A stretch of 64,000 nucleotides of DNA from Tranquillimonas alkanivorans (GCF_900115595.1 NZ_FOXA01000006.1:124001-188000), one strand, 5' to 3'. Shown: positions 1 through 9,182, counted from the stretch's first letter. Notes: generated by a model not told the origin, from the sequence alone. Numbers and translations are program-made.

Positions 1-1
1 A

Positions 2-205
2 GACGGGTCCCTGCACGAGATCCTGATCCTCGCCTTCCTGTTCGTGACGGCCCCCCTGACGGCGCACTTCCTCGCCAAGTCGCACATCCACTGGAACACC
101 GAGGAAGGCCGCCTGCCGGATCCGCCCGAAGGCGAAACGTGGGCCGTTCAAGCCCCCGCCGAATCGCCGCTCGAGGACGGTGACAGCACCAAGCGGCTGA
201 TCTGA
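2..205 (+). CDS. MnhG/PhaG-family Na+/H+ antiporter subunit, C-terminal fragment
   Basis: The frame is open from base 2 to a TGA at 203-205 and gives 67 residues; the start lies before the window. The first 28 residues form a hydrophobic helix (LHEILILAFLFVTAPLTAHF) followed by LAKSHIH, which matches the last membrane segment of MnhG/PhaG, the small subunit of the multisubunit Mrp-type monovalent cation/proton antiporter. A polar tail of about 38 residues rich in Pro, Glu and Asp follows. The other Mrp subunits would be expected immediately upstream. The assignment rests on this one segment only. Confidence 0.7.
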   Translation, partial: DGSLHEILILAFLFVTAPLTAHFLAKSHIHWNTEEGRLPDPPEGETWAVQAPAESPLEDGDSTKRLI

Positions 206-390
206 TTCCCGGCAGGGCGGCGCATCGGCCACACCCATGCATTCGTGCAACCTCAGAAATGCGCAGGCGGGCTCCTGTACTTTTATGCACCTCGATTCCG
301 TGTATGGGTGACGTCCGAGCAGCGGGAATGTCCGGCGCCAGCGCTTGCGTGCGGTGCGACGAGAGCCAGTGACGGGAGGATGGTCGACAG

Positions 391-792
391 ATGACTCAGC
401 TCAAGAGGATCCTTCACATCGACGACGACGACGACATCCGCGAAATCGTCGGCATCGCGCTGAGGGACGTCGGGGGGTTCGAATTGGCGCAGGGCTCGGC
501 CGGGAAGGACGCCGCCGGCATCGCGCGCGACTTTCGGCCCGACCTGGTGATCCTCGACATGATGATGCCCCACATGGACGGTCGCGCCACGCTCGAGGCA
601 CTGCGCGCCGAGCCGGGGCTCGAGGACGTGCCGGCCATCTTCATGACGGCCAAGACCGGCGGAGAAATTGACGGCGTGGCGGCGGATTCGGGCGCGATCG
701 CTGTGATCACGAAACCGTTCGACGTGATGACCCTGTGCGACGAGGTGCAGGACGCTTGGAGCCGCTGCGGCGAAGCCCGCCGCGCCGGCTGA
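391..792 (+). CDS. Single-domain CheY-like response regulator
   Basis: This 133-residue protein is one receiver domain with no output domain. It has the acidic pocket D11-D15, the phospho-acceptor D56 in LVILDMMMP, the switch residue T86 and K108 in ITKPF. Such proteins pass phosphoryl groups between kinases and Hpt proteins or act by protein contact. It is convergent with the Hpt gene at 866-1255, and the larger receiver protein at 1245-2225 lies beyond, so the three may belong to one phosphorelay (inferred from position). The kinase partner is not adjacent. The ATG follows GGAGGATGG at a suitable distance. Confidence 0.9.
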   Translation: MTQLKRILHIDDDDDIREIVGIALRDVGGFELAQGSAGKDAAGIARDFRPDLVILDMMMPHMDGRATLEALRAEPGLEDVPAIFMTAKTGGEIDGVAADSGAIAVITKPFDVMTLCDEVQDAWSRCGEARRAG

Positions 793-865
793 GGCCGGGC
801 TCGACGAAGAAGGCGCCGATCCGCTGGACCGACGCCTTCCCGCGTCGCCGAGATGAGGGAAAACC

Positions 866-1255
866 TCAGGCGGACTGCTTAACGGCTTGGGTCGTCCGAA
901 GTACCGTGGAGATGGCGCGGTTCAACACATCGACATGGCGCACGGCATCGGTCACGTCCGGCCCCGGGTCTTTTTCCGCAAGCATCCGGCCGAGGATCGA
1001 ATCGGTCCGCGCCGCGATGTTGCCGAGAGCCGGATAGCCCAGGGCTCCGGCTATGCCGGCGATCCGGTGCGCCTCTCCCTGAAGTTCCCGCAAATCAGAC
1101 GCTTCGGCCGAGCCGTCCCTGAGCCGGTGTAGCTGCGTCTCCATCCGCTCGCGCCCATCGGCGAGCCGCCGGATGAACTTGGGTCGCAGCAGGGCCGGCA
1201 GCTTCGACATCTCTGTTCCGTCCATCATGCCGCTCGCGTCGTTCTCAGCCAACAT
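866..1255 (-). CDS. Hpt-domain phosphotransfer protein
   Basis: From the ATG at 1255 this encodes 129 residues. The sequence LQGEAHRIAGIAGALGYPAL carries the Hpt signature with the phosphorylatable histidine (HRIAG). The rest is predicted helical, as expected for the four-helix Hpt bundle. I chose this start because it overlaps the end of the upstream receiver gene by 11 bp (ATGTTGGCTGA), a sign of translational coupling; longer and shorter starts in the same frame are possible (ATGs also at 1228, 1225 and 1210). It probably accepts phosphate from a hybrid kinase and passes it to, or removes it from, the receiver encoded just upstream. Confidence 0.85.
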   Translation of the reverse strand: MLAENDASGMMDGTEMSKLPALLRPKFIRRLADGRERMETQLHRLRDGSAEASDLRELQGEAHRIAGIAGALGYPALGNIAARTDSILGRMLAEKDPGPDVTDAVRHVDVLNRAISTVLRTTQAVKQSA

Positions 1256-2225
1256 TTGCAGCCCGCGAATGCACCACCGACAGGAAGGAGCGCTTCGGGC
1301 GTGTCGCAACTCTAGCGGACTCCAGCGCTTCGTAAATAATCGTTGTGGGCTGGCCGCCGAAAAACAGCGGCTTGCTCGCCGGTTTTCCCATCACGAGGCT
1401 GATGTTGCACGGACGCCCGTTCTCGTATTCCAGTTCGAGCCCGTCGATGGAGTCCTGGATCCGGGTCAGGAGCTGCGGGTCGAGCGCCGGCGAGGTGCGC
1501 TGGGTCAGGCAAACGAAACTGCCCGATCCGGCATAGCTCATCAGGAATTCACCGTGCTTGAACTGCTCCGAGATGCACTCGGCCACGTCAGTCAGCAACA
1601 GGAACAGCTCGGACGGGCGCGACATCGCATAGACGTAGTCGAATTCCTCGATCCGGAACGCCACGGCCGCAGCCTGGTACTGGTCGGCCCGCGGCAGCCG
1701 CAACAGGTGGTTTTCCAGCATCACCTGGTCGACCACGCCCGACACGTCCTCGATCTGGATCGGCTGATCGGGGGCGAAACGACTGGTCCGCTCAAGTTCC
1801 TGCTTCATCGACTGGATCGCGAAAACCTTGTCGGAAACCGCACGCTGCTGCTCGATCCGCTCGCCCGCGAGGCGCAGGCGCGTTGTCAGCTCGAACGGGT
1901 CGAACGGCTTGCTGATATAGTCGTTGGCCCCCGCGGTGAACGCTCGCTCGACGAACGAGCGTTCTGTCATCGCGGTGATCATGAGGATCGGCACGTCGCG
2001 ATAAGCGTCCATCCGACGAATACGTGCGCACAATTCGATGCCGTCCATCTCGGGCATCTGGATGTCGAGCAGAATGCACTGGTACGGCTTGAGCGCCGAA
2101 TCGAGCAGGCGTAGCGCCTCGGGTCCGGATGACGCGAGCGACACGTTCTCGTAGCCCGAGGACTCCAGCGTCGTCTCCAGCAGCTCCAGCAGGAGCGGAT
2201 CGTCGTCTACGGCGAGGATCTTCAT
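1245..2225 (-). CDS. Response regulator with degenerate GGDEF-like output domain
   Basis: The protein has 326 residues. Residues 1-120 are a receiver domain: DDD at 7-9, phospho-acceptor D54 (ILLDIQMPEMDG), T84 and K106 (YISKPFDP). A helical linker follows. Residues about 180-315 have the look of a GGDEF fold (AFRIEEFDYVYA, then YAGSGSFVCLTQ where GGDEF should be), but the catalytic signature is absent, so diguanylate cyclase activity is unlikely. The ATG at 2225 starts directly at the receiver (MKILAVDDDP); the frame upstream is open but does not look like protein. It is translationally coupled to the Hpt gene downstream. The GGDEF-like reading is by pattern only and needs a profile search. 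Confidence 0.8.
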   Translation of the reverse strand: MKILAVDDDPLLLELLETTLESSGYENVSLASSGPEALRLLDSALKPYQCILLDIQMPEMDGIELCARIRRMDAYRDVPILMITAMTERSFVERAFTAGANDYISKPFDPFELTTRLRLAGERIEQQRAVSDKVFAIQSMKQELERTSRFAPDQPIQIEDVSGVVDQVMLENHLLRLPRADQYQAAAVAFRIEEFDYVYAMSRPSELFLLLTDVAECISEQFKHGEFLMSYAGSGSFVCLTQRTSPALDPQLLTRIQDSIDGLELEYENGRPCNISLVMGKPASKPLFFGGQPTTIIYEALESARVATRPKRSFLSVVHSRAANVG

Positions 2226-2476
2226 TCTGGCCGACCTTTCTTTACCCCAACAACCGGCCGGGATCGCACGGATCCGGCCCCCACGGGAGACAGGTTTGCC
2301 CCGCAACTGGGCGGAACTGTGGCGGGCTGACGCCCATTCGTTGCTAATTCTGTATCGCGAGCGGGTGGCAGCCGCGTCACCCGGACGCATCACCGGGGCG
2401 GGCGTCGCACAGCCAGTCCGTGACCCCGCGGAACCACCTACGGTAGAGTGGACACAGCAACTGATTCGGGGGATGC

Positions 2477-3310
2477 ATGACGGACGGCGTGCTTTATGTG
2501 GCCAAAGGTGCCGATTACTTGGACCTGGCCGAACAATCAGCACGGTCGCTGAAGGCGCACAACCCGCACGTGCCGGTGGATATCTTCACCGACCGCGCAC
2601 CGGTTAGCGGCATCTTTGATCGCGTGCATACAATTCCCGCGGGCCGGTCGCCCAAGCTTGCCTCTCTCGGACGGTCGCGCTTCACGCGCACGCTTTACCT
2701 GGACTGCGACACGCTGGTTTGCGCGCCGCTCGCGGACCTGTTCGAGGTTGTGGAGCGCTTCGATCTCGCCGTAGCACACGATGTCCGCCGCACCTCGGGC
2801 TTGATTCAGCAAAGCCATTCCGAGCGGCCGCCATATGCCTTCCCGCAGATGAATGCAGGGGTGCTGCTCTATCGCTCCAGTGCCACCGTGCTGGCGTTCC
2901 TCGCGGAATGGCAAAGCCGGCATGCCGAGGCCGGACACGCGCGCGACCAGATCACTTTCCGCGATCTTCTATGGTCCTCCGACCTGCGCTTCTACGTGCT
3001 CCCGCCCGAGTTCAACCTGCGCCGCGTCACCGTCCTCGACGCCTGGGAGCCGCTGGATGCCCGCCCGACCATAATCCACTCGCACCGCCTGCTCCAACAC
3101 CTGCGCGGCCACGACGAGCGACTGACAGATCTTGCCGCCATCCTCGCCGCCGAGCGCGAGGCTCTGGCCGAGGAATGGGCGGCTTCGGGCATCTGCCCGA
3201 CCGATAACCCGGCCGAACGCTTTCACCTCGCCGAGAGGTTCGCGCCCCAAGACGTGGCGCCGAAAGCGCCCGCGAAGCCGAAGGCGCCGCTTAAACAACC
3301 GGCGGAATAA
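2477..3310 (+). CDS. Putative glycosyltransferase (GT8-like)
   Basis: This 277-residue protein starts MTDGVLYVAKGADYLDLAEQ and contains a DxD motif at about residues 75-78 (TLYLDCDTLV), typical of nucleotide-sugar-dependent GT-A transferases. FPQMNAGVLLYR further on fits the acceptor-side motif of GT8-like and nucleotide-diphospho-sugar transferases. The last 20 residues are a Pro/Lys/Ala-rich tail (APKAPAKPKAPLKQPAE). There is no signal peptide, so it is probably cytoplasmic. It is convergent with the ABC transporter ending at 3319, only 8 bp away. The acceptor and sugar cannot be read from the sequence. Confidence 0.7.
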   Translation: MTDGVLYVAKGADYLDLAEQSARSLKAHNPHVPVDIFTDRAPVSGIFDRVHTIPAGRSPKLASLGRSRFTRTLYLDCDTLVCAPLADLFEVVERFDLAVAHDVRRTSGLIQQSHSERPPYAFPQMNAGVLLYRSSATVLAFLAEWQSRHAEAGHARDQITFRDLLWSSDLRFYVLPPEFNLRRVTVLDAWEPLDARPTIIHSHRLLQHLRGHDERLTDLAAILAAEREALAEEWAASGICPTDNPAERFHLAERFAPQDVAPKAPAKPKAPLKQPAE

Positions 3311-3318
3311 ACCCCGGA

Positions 3319-5166
3319 TCAGGCAGTTTCGGTCGCGGCGCCATCGGCGATGAAGCCGCCGGACTGCCGCTCCCACAGCCGCGCGTAAAGTCCGCCCTTC
3401 GCCAGCAGTTCGCCATGTGGTCCGTCCTCGACCACCCGTCCCTCGTCCAGGACGACGATGCGGTTCATCCGGGCGATGGTCGACAATCGGTGCGCGATCG
3501 CGATCACCGTCTTGCCCTCCATCACCTCGTAGAGCGTCTCGAGAATTGCAGCCTCCACCTCGCTGTCGAGCGCCGAGGTCGCTTCGTCCAGCACGAGGAT
3601 CGGTGCGCCCTTCAGGATCACGCGCGCGATCGCGATCCGTTGGCGCTGTCCACCCGACAGCGTCACTCCGCGCTCGCCCACGACGGTGTCATAGCCGGTG
3701 CGGCCCTTCACGTCCCTGAGCCCCAGGATGAAGTCATGCGCCTCGGCTCGTTTCGCCGCGGCGATCATCTCGGCCTCCGTCGCCTCGGGCCGACCGTAAA
3801 GCAGGTTGTCCCGGATCGAGCGGTTCAGCAGCGACGGATCCTGCGTCACCACGCCGATGTTCCGCCGCAGCGATTCCTGCGTCACCTCGTCCACCCGCTG
3901 CCCGTCGATACGGATGCAGCCGCCCTCCGGATCGCGGAACCGCAGAAGCAGGTTTACCAGCGTCGACTTGCCCGCGCCGGACCGGCCGACCAGTCCCACC
4001 CGCTGCCCGCCCGGCACCTTGAGGTCCACATGCTCGAGCCCGCCCCGCGCCTTGCCGTAGCGGTGGTGCAGGTTCTCGAAGCTGATCGCGCCGCTTGCGA
4101 CCCGCAGCGCCGGCGCCCGTGCGCGATCCGTCACCGTGTGCGGGACCGAGACCGAGCGCAGACCTTCGCGAACGATGCCCGCGTTCTCGAACAGCCGCGT
4201 CGCCACCCACATGATCCAGCCGGTCATGCCGTTGAGCCGGATGGTAAGCGCGCAGGCCGCCGAGACCTGCCCGAGGGTCGCCGTGCCCTGCGTCCAAAGC
4301 CAAACCGCCGGGCCGACGACGCCCAGGATCATCAGCCCGTTGAGCGCGTTCATCCCCAGCCCCAGTTCGGTCATCAGCCGCCGGAACCGCTGCGCCCGCT
4401 CCCGCACGCGGCGCATGCCTGAGAGGGCATACTGTGCCTCGCTTTCGCCGTGGGAGAACAGCTTCACCGTCTCGATGTTGGAATAGGCGTCGACCACCCG
4501 GCCGGTCACGTCCGACCGCGCGTCGGACCAGGTTTCCGAAGCCTCGGTGATCCGCACGACCATGCGCCGGACGTAAAGGATGTAAAGCACCAGCCACGCC
4601 GCCAGCGGCAGCCCGAGCCGCAGGTCGATCTCGCTCAGGATGAGCGTGGCCGAGACGACGTAGACGAGCGCGAACCAGATCGCCTCGAAGCCCGAATAGA
4701 ACATTTCCTCGACGGCCTTGCCCATCTGCATCACGCGGTTGGTCAGCCGGCCGGAGAAGTCGTTCTGGAAGTAGGCAGGGGCCTGGCCCAGCAGGTGGCG
4801 GTGGGATTGCCACCGGACCTGTTCCTGGATGTTCGACGATAGCGTCTGGTCGAGGAACAGGTGATTGAGCCCGATGACCAGCGGCCGGACCAGCAGGACT
4901 AGCAGCGCCACAACCGTGACCTCGACCGCGTGCGCGGCCCAGAAGTCCGCGGGTCCCTCTGCCGCCATAAGGTCGATCAGGCGGCCGCCGTAGAAGATCA
5001 GGCCGCACTCGACCGCCGCCTTCAGGAAGCCCGCCGCCCCCATCCAAGGCAGCCAGCGGCGGTACGGGCGAATCTGCGCGCGCAGATAGCGCAACAGGTC
5101 CGACGGCGGCACGGACGGCTCACGCGGCAGGAACGGGTCGACTAGGTTTTCGAAAAGGCGGAACAC
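3319..5166 (-). CDS. ABC transporter, fused permease and ATPase (exporter type)
   Basis: From a GTG at 5166 this gives 615 residues beginning VFRLFENLVDPFLP. A six-helix membrane domain covers roughly residues 30-330 and an ATPase domain residues 360-600. The ATPase has Walker A GRSGAGKST, Q-loop TQDPSLL, signature LSGGQRQR, Walker B ILVLDEATSALD and the switch histidine in IAHRLST, so it looks functional. The GTG is chosen because GGAGGAG lies 5-12 bp upstream and the protein family commonly starts F(R/F)FFE-LVDP; the frame continues upstream to 5433 without a convincing protein. Half-transporters of this kind act as dimers exporting lipids, peptides or drugs; the substrate is unknown. Confidence 0.9.
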   Translation of the reverse strand: MFRLFENLVDPFLPREPSVPPSDLLRYLRAQIRPYRRWLPWMGAAGFLKAAVECGLIFYGGRLIDLMAAEGPADFWAAHAVEVTVVALLVLLVRPLVIGLNHLFLDQTLSSNIQEQVRWQSHRHLLGQAPAYFQNDFSGRLTNRVMQMGKAVEEMFYSGFEAIWFALVYVVSATLILSEIDLRLGLPLAAWLVLYILYVRRMVVRITEASETWSDARSDVTGRVVDAYSNIETVKLFSHGESEAQYALSGMRRVRERAQRFRRLMTELGLGMNALNGLMILGVVGPAVWLWTQGTATLGQVSAACALTIRLNGMTGWIMWVATRLFENAGIVREGLRSVSVPHTVTDRARAPALRVASGAISFENLHHRYGKARGGLEHVDLKVPGGQRVGLVGRSGAGKSTLVNLLLRFRDPEGGCIRIDGQRVDEVTQESLRRNIGVVTQDPSLLNRSIRDNLLYGRPEATEAEMIAAAKRAEAHDFILGLRDVKGRTGYDTVVGERGVTLSGGQRQRIAIARVILKGAPILVLDEATSALDSEVEAAILETLYEVMEGKTVIAIAHRLSTIARMNRIVVLDEGRVVEDGPHGELLAKGGLYARLWERQSGGFIADGAATETA

Positions 5167-5369
5167 CGCGCTCCTCCACACCTGCGTGAACTCGCATAAT
5201 TTGAAACAACCATAGATTTTATCCGCGATTGTGTATAACGGCAACTCTCCAAGGTACGGTCCTTTTGGACCGATGACTTCATGGACAAAAGCGGAGATAA
5301 GCGCCGAAGTCGCCGGCGCTGTCCGGCTCTGCAACAGAACCCTGAATGGAAAGGATGTCGAGGCACGAC

Positions 5370-5864
5370 ATGACACGTTTCCTGACCGCTCTTTCGCTCT
5401 ATGCCGCGCTGCTGCTTTCCGCGGCCGGCGCATCTGCCCAGCCCGTGCTGACGGTGACCGTGGACCCCGACGACGCGTCCCGGGCGACGGAATACACGGC
5501 GGACGAGCTACTCGCGCTCGAAAGCGTCGAGGTGACGACCGACAACGACTACCTCGAAGACGGCCCCGCGACCTTCACCGGACCGCTCCTGCGCACCCTC
5601 CTCGCTGACGCCGATCTCGAACCCGGGGACGAGATCCAGGTCGCCGCGTTGAATGACTACCGCACGAGCATACCCGCCGAGGACGTTCTCGACTACGACG
5701 TCATCGTGGCGGTGCTCATGGACGGCGAACCGATGTCGGTGCGCGACAAGGGGCCGTTCTGGGTCATCTACCCGATGAGCGACAATCCGGAGCTGCAGGA
5801 GCCGAAATTCAACGACCGGCTAATCTGGCAGCTTTCGAAGGTGGAGCTCACGCAACCGGAATGA
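5370..5864 (+). CDS. Periplasmic protein with molybdopterin-oxidoreductase-like fold, no cysteine
   Basis: From the ATG at 5370 the protein has 164 residues with an export signal (MTRFLTALSLYAALLLSAAG, cleavage near ASAQ). The remainder resembles the small stand-alone versions of the sulfite-oxidase molybdopterin domain (LLRTLLADADLEPGDEIQVAALNDYRTSIP; KGPFWVIYPMSDN). There is no cysteine at all, so the usual Mo-ligating cysteine is missing and enzymatic activity is unlikely. The stop overlaps the ATG of the histidine kinase by four bases (ATGA), which suggests that it is a periplasmic input or binding partner for that kinase. An ATG at 5355 is an alternative start. Confidence 0.7.
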   Translation: MTRFLTALSLYAALLLSAAGASAQPVLTVTVDPDDASRATEYTADELLALESVEVTTDNDYLEDGPATFTGPLLRTLLADADLEPGDEIQVAALNDYRTSIPAEDVLDYDVIVAVLMDGEPMSVRDKGPFWVIYPMSDNPELQEPKFNDRLIWQLSKVELTQPE

Positions 5865-7240
5865 ACGGGGGATTCAAGGTCTTCCGCTGGACGATCGTGT
5901 GCACGGTGCTGTTCGCGCTGTGCCTGATCGCTGTCGGGCTCGTCCGGCTGCAATCCAGCCTCGACGAGATCTCGGAAACCAAGCGCGCGGGCCCGATGTG
6001 GATCGCGAACCAGATGGAGTTCGAGCTGCTGCGCTTCACCGAGGCGCTGGCACGGTTCTCCGGCGGCAGCCCGGAGGTCACGCCAGACGATCTGCAGTTC
6101 CGCTTCGATATCCTCTGGAGTCGCCACAACCTCGCCGAAACCGGACAGGAAGGCATGCCCGCCGCCGCCGGTGCGCCCGAGGCGCAGGTGCTCGACCGCC
6201 TGGGCGATGAGCTCAGGCAACAGGAGGACGCGGTCTTATCGCTGTCACCGGGCGACGCGCCCGAGGCGGCGCGGCTCTACGACATCTTCGCCGCCTACAG
6301 CGAGGACGTGCACGAATACACGCTTGCCGCGAAAGAAGAGCAGGCACAGATGGACTTCGTCGCACGCTCCGACCTGATTTCGCTGTCGCGGGTGATGGTC
6401 TATCTCAGCGTCGGCATGGGGCTGGCTTCGCTCCTGCTCGCCGTGCTGTTTCTGGCCGAGACGCGCTTCCACCGCCGGCTCGCGCGGGAAAAGGCCGACC
6501 TGCTCGAACAGGCGCAAGAGGCATACCGCGCCAAGTCGCAGTTCCTGGCCACGGTCAGCCACGAATTGCGCACTCCGGTCACCTCGATCAAGGGCACGCT
6601 GGGCCTGATGAAGGGCGGGCTGCTGGGCGAGCTGCCGCCAAAGATGGCGCGTATGGTCGACATCGCACACTGTAACAGCGACCGGCTGGCCGCCATGATC
6701 AACGACATCCTCGACTTCGAGAAGTCCGAGTCGGGCGAGCTGAACTACAGCTTCAAGCCGGTCACGCTCGCCTCGGTGGTGCGAGAGGCGATCGAAGCCA
6801 ACCGCGGCTTCGAGGCGCGGCAGGGGGTGACCATGACGGTCCCCGCACTCGACGAGGACGTGCAGGTCGAGGGCGACACGTTCCGGCTGGTCCAGCTGGT
6901 GTCGAACCTCCTGTCGAACGCGCTGAAATTCTCACCAAGGGGCGAGCGGGTCGAGGTCACGGTCGACCGCACCGGCGATCGCGCGCGGATCGTGGTGCGC
7001 GACTTCGGCAGCGGGATCTCGGAAAGCTTCGCGTCCAAGGTGTTCGATCGCTTCACGCAGGAGGATTCGTCCAACACTCGCAGCGTCGGCGGCACCGGGC
7101 TGGGCATGAGCATCTCGAAGGCCATCGCCGAGCGGCACAACGGCCGCATCTTTTTCGAAAGCGAGGTCGGCAAGGGCACGACGTTCTACGTCGAACTTCC
7201 GGTCCTCGAGGCAGGCCGGGCGCAGGCGGCCACCGCCTGA
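5861..7240 (+). CDS. Membrane sensor histidine kinase
   Basis: This 459-residue kinase has a membrane segment at about 10-30, a periplasmic helical region at 31-177, a second membrane segment at 178-199, a coiled linker, a HisKA domain with phospho-acceptor H234 (ATVSHELRTPVTSIKG) and a complete HATPase domain (N-box LVSNLLSNALKFS, G1 VRDFGSGIS, F-box FDRFTQEDSS, G2 GGTGLGMSI). It should phosphorylate a separate receiver; none is adjacent. The gene overlaps the upstream periplasmic protein by ATGA, so the two are probably co-translated. Signal unknown. It is convergent with the symporter gene ending at 7311. Confidence 0.92.
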   Translation: MNGGFKVFRWTIVCTVLFALCLIAVGLVRLQSSLDEISETKRAGPMWIANQMEFELLRFTEALARFSGGSPEVTPDDLQFRFDILWSRHNLAETGQEGMPAAAGAPEAQVLDRLGDELRQQEDAVLSLSPGDAPEAARLYDIFAAYSEDVHEYTLAAKEEQAQMDFVARSDLISLSRVMVYLSVGMGLASLLLAVLFLAETRFHRRLAREKADLLEQAQEAYRAKSQFLATVSHELRTPVTSIKGTLGLMKGGLLGELPPKMARMVDIAHCNSDRLAAMINDILDFEKSESGELNYSFKPVTLASVVREAIEANRGFEARQGVTMTVPALDEDVQVEGDTFRLVQLVSNLLSNALKFSPRGERVEVTVDRTGDRARIVVRDFGSGISESFASKVFDRFTQEDSSNTRSVGGTGLGMSISKAIAERHNGRIFFESEVGKGTTFYVELPVLEAGRAQAATA

Positions 7241-7310
7241 TCCCGCAACCGCATCGCCTTTGCCGCCGGTCGCTGCGTCGCCAGAGGAGACCGGCCGGAG
7301 CGCCGGGCCG

Positions 7311-8783
7311 CTACCAGACGCGCATACGCGCAAGCTCCTCCTGCAGCGCCCCCTTGAAGTCGAGCGCGCTGTCCCGCGGCTCGGTCACCAGGCTCACGCC
7401 CACGAACAGCGCCACCGTCACGCCGACCACGGTCAGCGCCAGCGCCGGGTCGAAGACGCTCACCCCCGACACCATCGCCATCCAGATCGCCGTAGCCGAG
7501 CCGCCGATCAACGACGCCAGCACGCCCCACGCCGTCCCGCCGCGCCAGAAGAACGCGCCGACGATGGCGGGCACCGTCACGATCAGGCCGGCTGCCGACA
7601 GCGCCGCCAGCTGATCCACGATGCTGGCCTGCCGCACCGCGAAGATCGCGGCGAACAGGATCACCAGCACCACGATGATGCGCCCGACGAACACCTGCCG
7701 CGCGTCGCGCCCCTCTTCCTGCCGCATCAGGTCGCGCGCCACCATCGACCCCAGCGTCAGCGCGATGGAGTCGAGCGTCGAGACCGCCGCCGACAGGATA
7801 CCGATGATCAGCAGCAGGCTCACGATCACCGGCACCGCGCCCGAGCGCAGCAGCGCCGGCGTGGCGCTCGCCGGATTCTCGAGCCCCGGCGCCAGCACCA
7901 GCGCCGCGAGGCCCCAGATCACCGCGACCAGCGTGAAGACCAGCCCGAAGCCCAGGACCCACAGGATCATCTTGCGCATCTCGCCCACGTCGCGGACCAC
8001 GAACAGGCGCTGGCTCACCTGAGGGTTCGACAGGGGAAAGAAGAACCACGGCAGCGCCAGCGCGAGGAAGGTCGGCAGGCTCCACAACCCCGGCCCCGGC
8101 ACGTCCAGCCACGCCGGGTTGTCAGTGCTCAGCCGCTCGATGAACGTACCCACGCCGCCGATGGCCGAGATCACGAAGCCAACCGCCAGCAGGGCCGACA
8201 CCAGCATCACCGCCGCCTGCCCCGCATCCGTCCACGCGACCGAGCGTAGCCCGGCCACCAGCGTCCAGAAGATCGCCAAGAGCGCGCCCACGGTGATCGC
8301 CGCCTCAAGCCCGATCGCCCCGCCGGTCACACCGGAAAGCAGCAGCCCGATCCCCGCCATCTGCGTCGTGCAGTACGGCATCAGGAAGATCAGGCTGATC
8401 ACCGCCACCAGCCGCGCGATGTTGCGGTCGCCGTAGCGCGCGCCCAGCATCTCGGCCGGGCTGATGAAGCCCCATTTCTGCGCGGCCAGCCAATAGCGCG
8501 GCCCGAACACGATCAGCAACGTCAGCCCCGAGAAATAGATCAGTTCGAACCCCAGCGCGCCGACGCCGCCGCGATAGGTCAGGCCGGTCAGCACCACGAG
8601 CATGAAGGCCGAGTACGTCGTCGCGGCATAGGACAGCCCCGACACCATCCCGCCGATGCGGCGTCCGCCAAGGTAGTAGTCCACCGCCGTGCCGGTGTTT
8701 CCGCGCGCGGCAGCGAAGGCGACGATGCCGCCGATGACGGCGAAGACCGCGACCGCGCCCCAGACGAGGAAGGGAGAGATCAT
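7311..8783 (-). CDS. Sodium:solute symporter (SSS family)
   Basis: The 490-residue protein is hydrophobic throughout, with about 13 membrane segments, the usual number and length for the SSS family. Family hallmarks include YYLGGRRIGGMVSGLSYAAT near the N-terminus, WTDAGQAAVMLVSALL in the middle and ILSAAVSTLDSIALTLGSMVARD near residue 345, which contains the Ser/Thr residues used for the second sodium site. The ATG at 8783 lies one base after the stop of the small membrane gene upstream, so the two form an operon. The substrate could be a sugar, amino acid or organic acid and cannot be told from the sequence. Confidence 0.9.
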   Translation of the reverse strand: MISPFLVWGAVAVFAVIGGIVAFAAARGNTGTAVDYYLGGRRIGGMVSGLSYAATTYSAFMLVVLTGLTYRGGVGALGFELIYFSGLTLLIVFGPRYWLAAQKWGFISPAEMLGARYGDRNIARLVAVISLIFLMPYCTTQMAGIGLLLSGVTGGAIGLEAAITVGALLAIFWTLVAGLRSVAWTDAGQAAVMLVSALLAVGFVISAIGGVGTFIERLSTDNPAWLDVPGPGLWSLPTFLALALPWFFFPLSNPQVSQRLFVVRDVGEMRKMILWVLGFGLVFTLVAVIWGLAALVLAPGLENPASATPALLRSGAVPVIVSLLLIIGILSAAVSTLDSIALTLGSMVARDLMRQEEGRDARQVFVGRIIVVLVILFAAIFAVRQASIVDQLAALSAAGLIVTVPAIVGAFFWRGGTAWGVLASLIGGSATAIWMAMVSGVSVFDPALALTVVGVTVALFVGVSLVTEPRDSALDFKGALQEELARMRVW

Positions 8784-8784
8784 G

Positions 8785-8964
8785 TCACGCCCTCCACCGC
8801 GCGAATCCCGCGACGATCAGCGCGATCACCGCAACGCCGAAGCCGCACCAGAAGACGAAGACGTCCAACGGCGCCGGGCTCTGCGACAGAATGTTGTAAG
8901 GCACCGCGATGCCCTCGACGATGGTCAGGCCCACGACGGTGAGCCATAGCCGGAAACCCTTCAT
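8785..8964 (-). CDS. Small two-helix membrane protein, symporter partner
   Basis: Starting at the ATG at 8964 (MKGFRLWLTVVGLTIVEGIA) this gives 59 residues with two hydrophobic segments separated by PYNILSQSPAPLD. Small two-helix proteins of about 60-70 residues (DUF3311-like) are often encoded directly before SSS permeases; the size, the internal P-Y-N and the position fit, but the family assignment is a guess. The upstream sequence has GAGAGGGGCGTGAC before the ATG as a likely ribosome site. The gene stop and the symporter start are one base apart. A role as an accessory subunit of the symporter is inferred from this arrangement. Confidence 0.65.
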   Translation of the reverse strand: MKGFRLWLTVVGLTIVEGIAVPYNILSQSPAPLDVFVFWCGFGVAVIALIVAGFARWRA

Positions 8965-9182
8965 GTCACGCCCCTCTCGCCCCTCTTTCGGCCGACACCT
9001 ACTGACGCCACGGAACGCCCGCAACAGCTAGTTGCCCTGCCGCGCACGACGGCCCGGCGGTTCGTCGCCGCGCCGCGGCACTTCCCGTTGCGACCCTGCG
9101 TAAACCGTGTAGCTTGCCCCCGTCGCACGGGTGTCACCTCGGACGGCCAAACAGGGACAGGCTTCGAGCGGAAGGAGAGACG

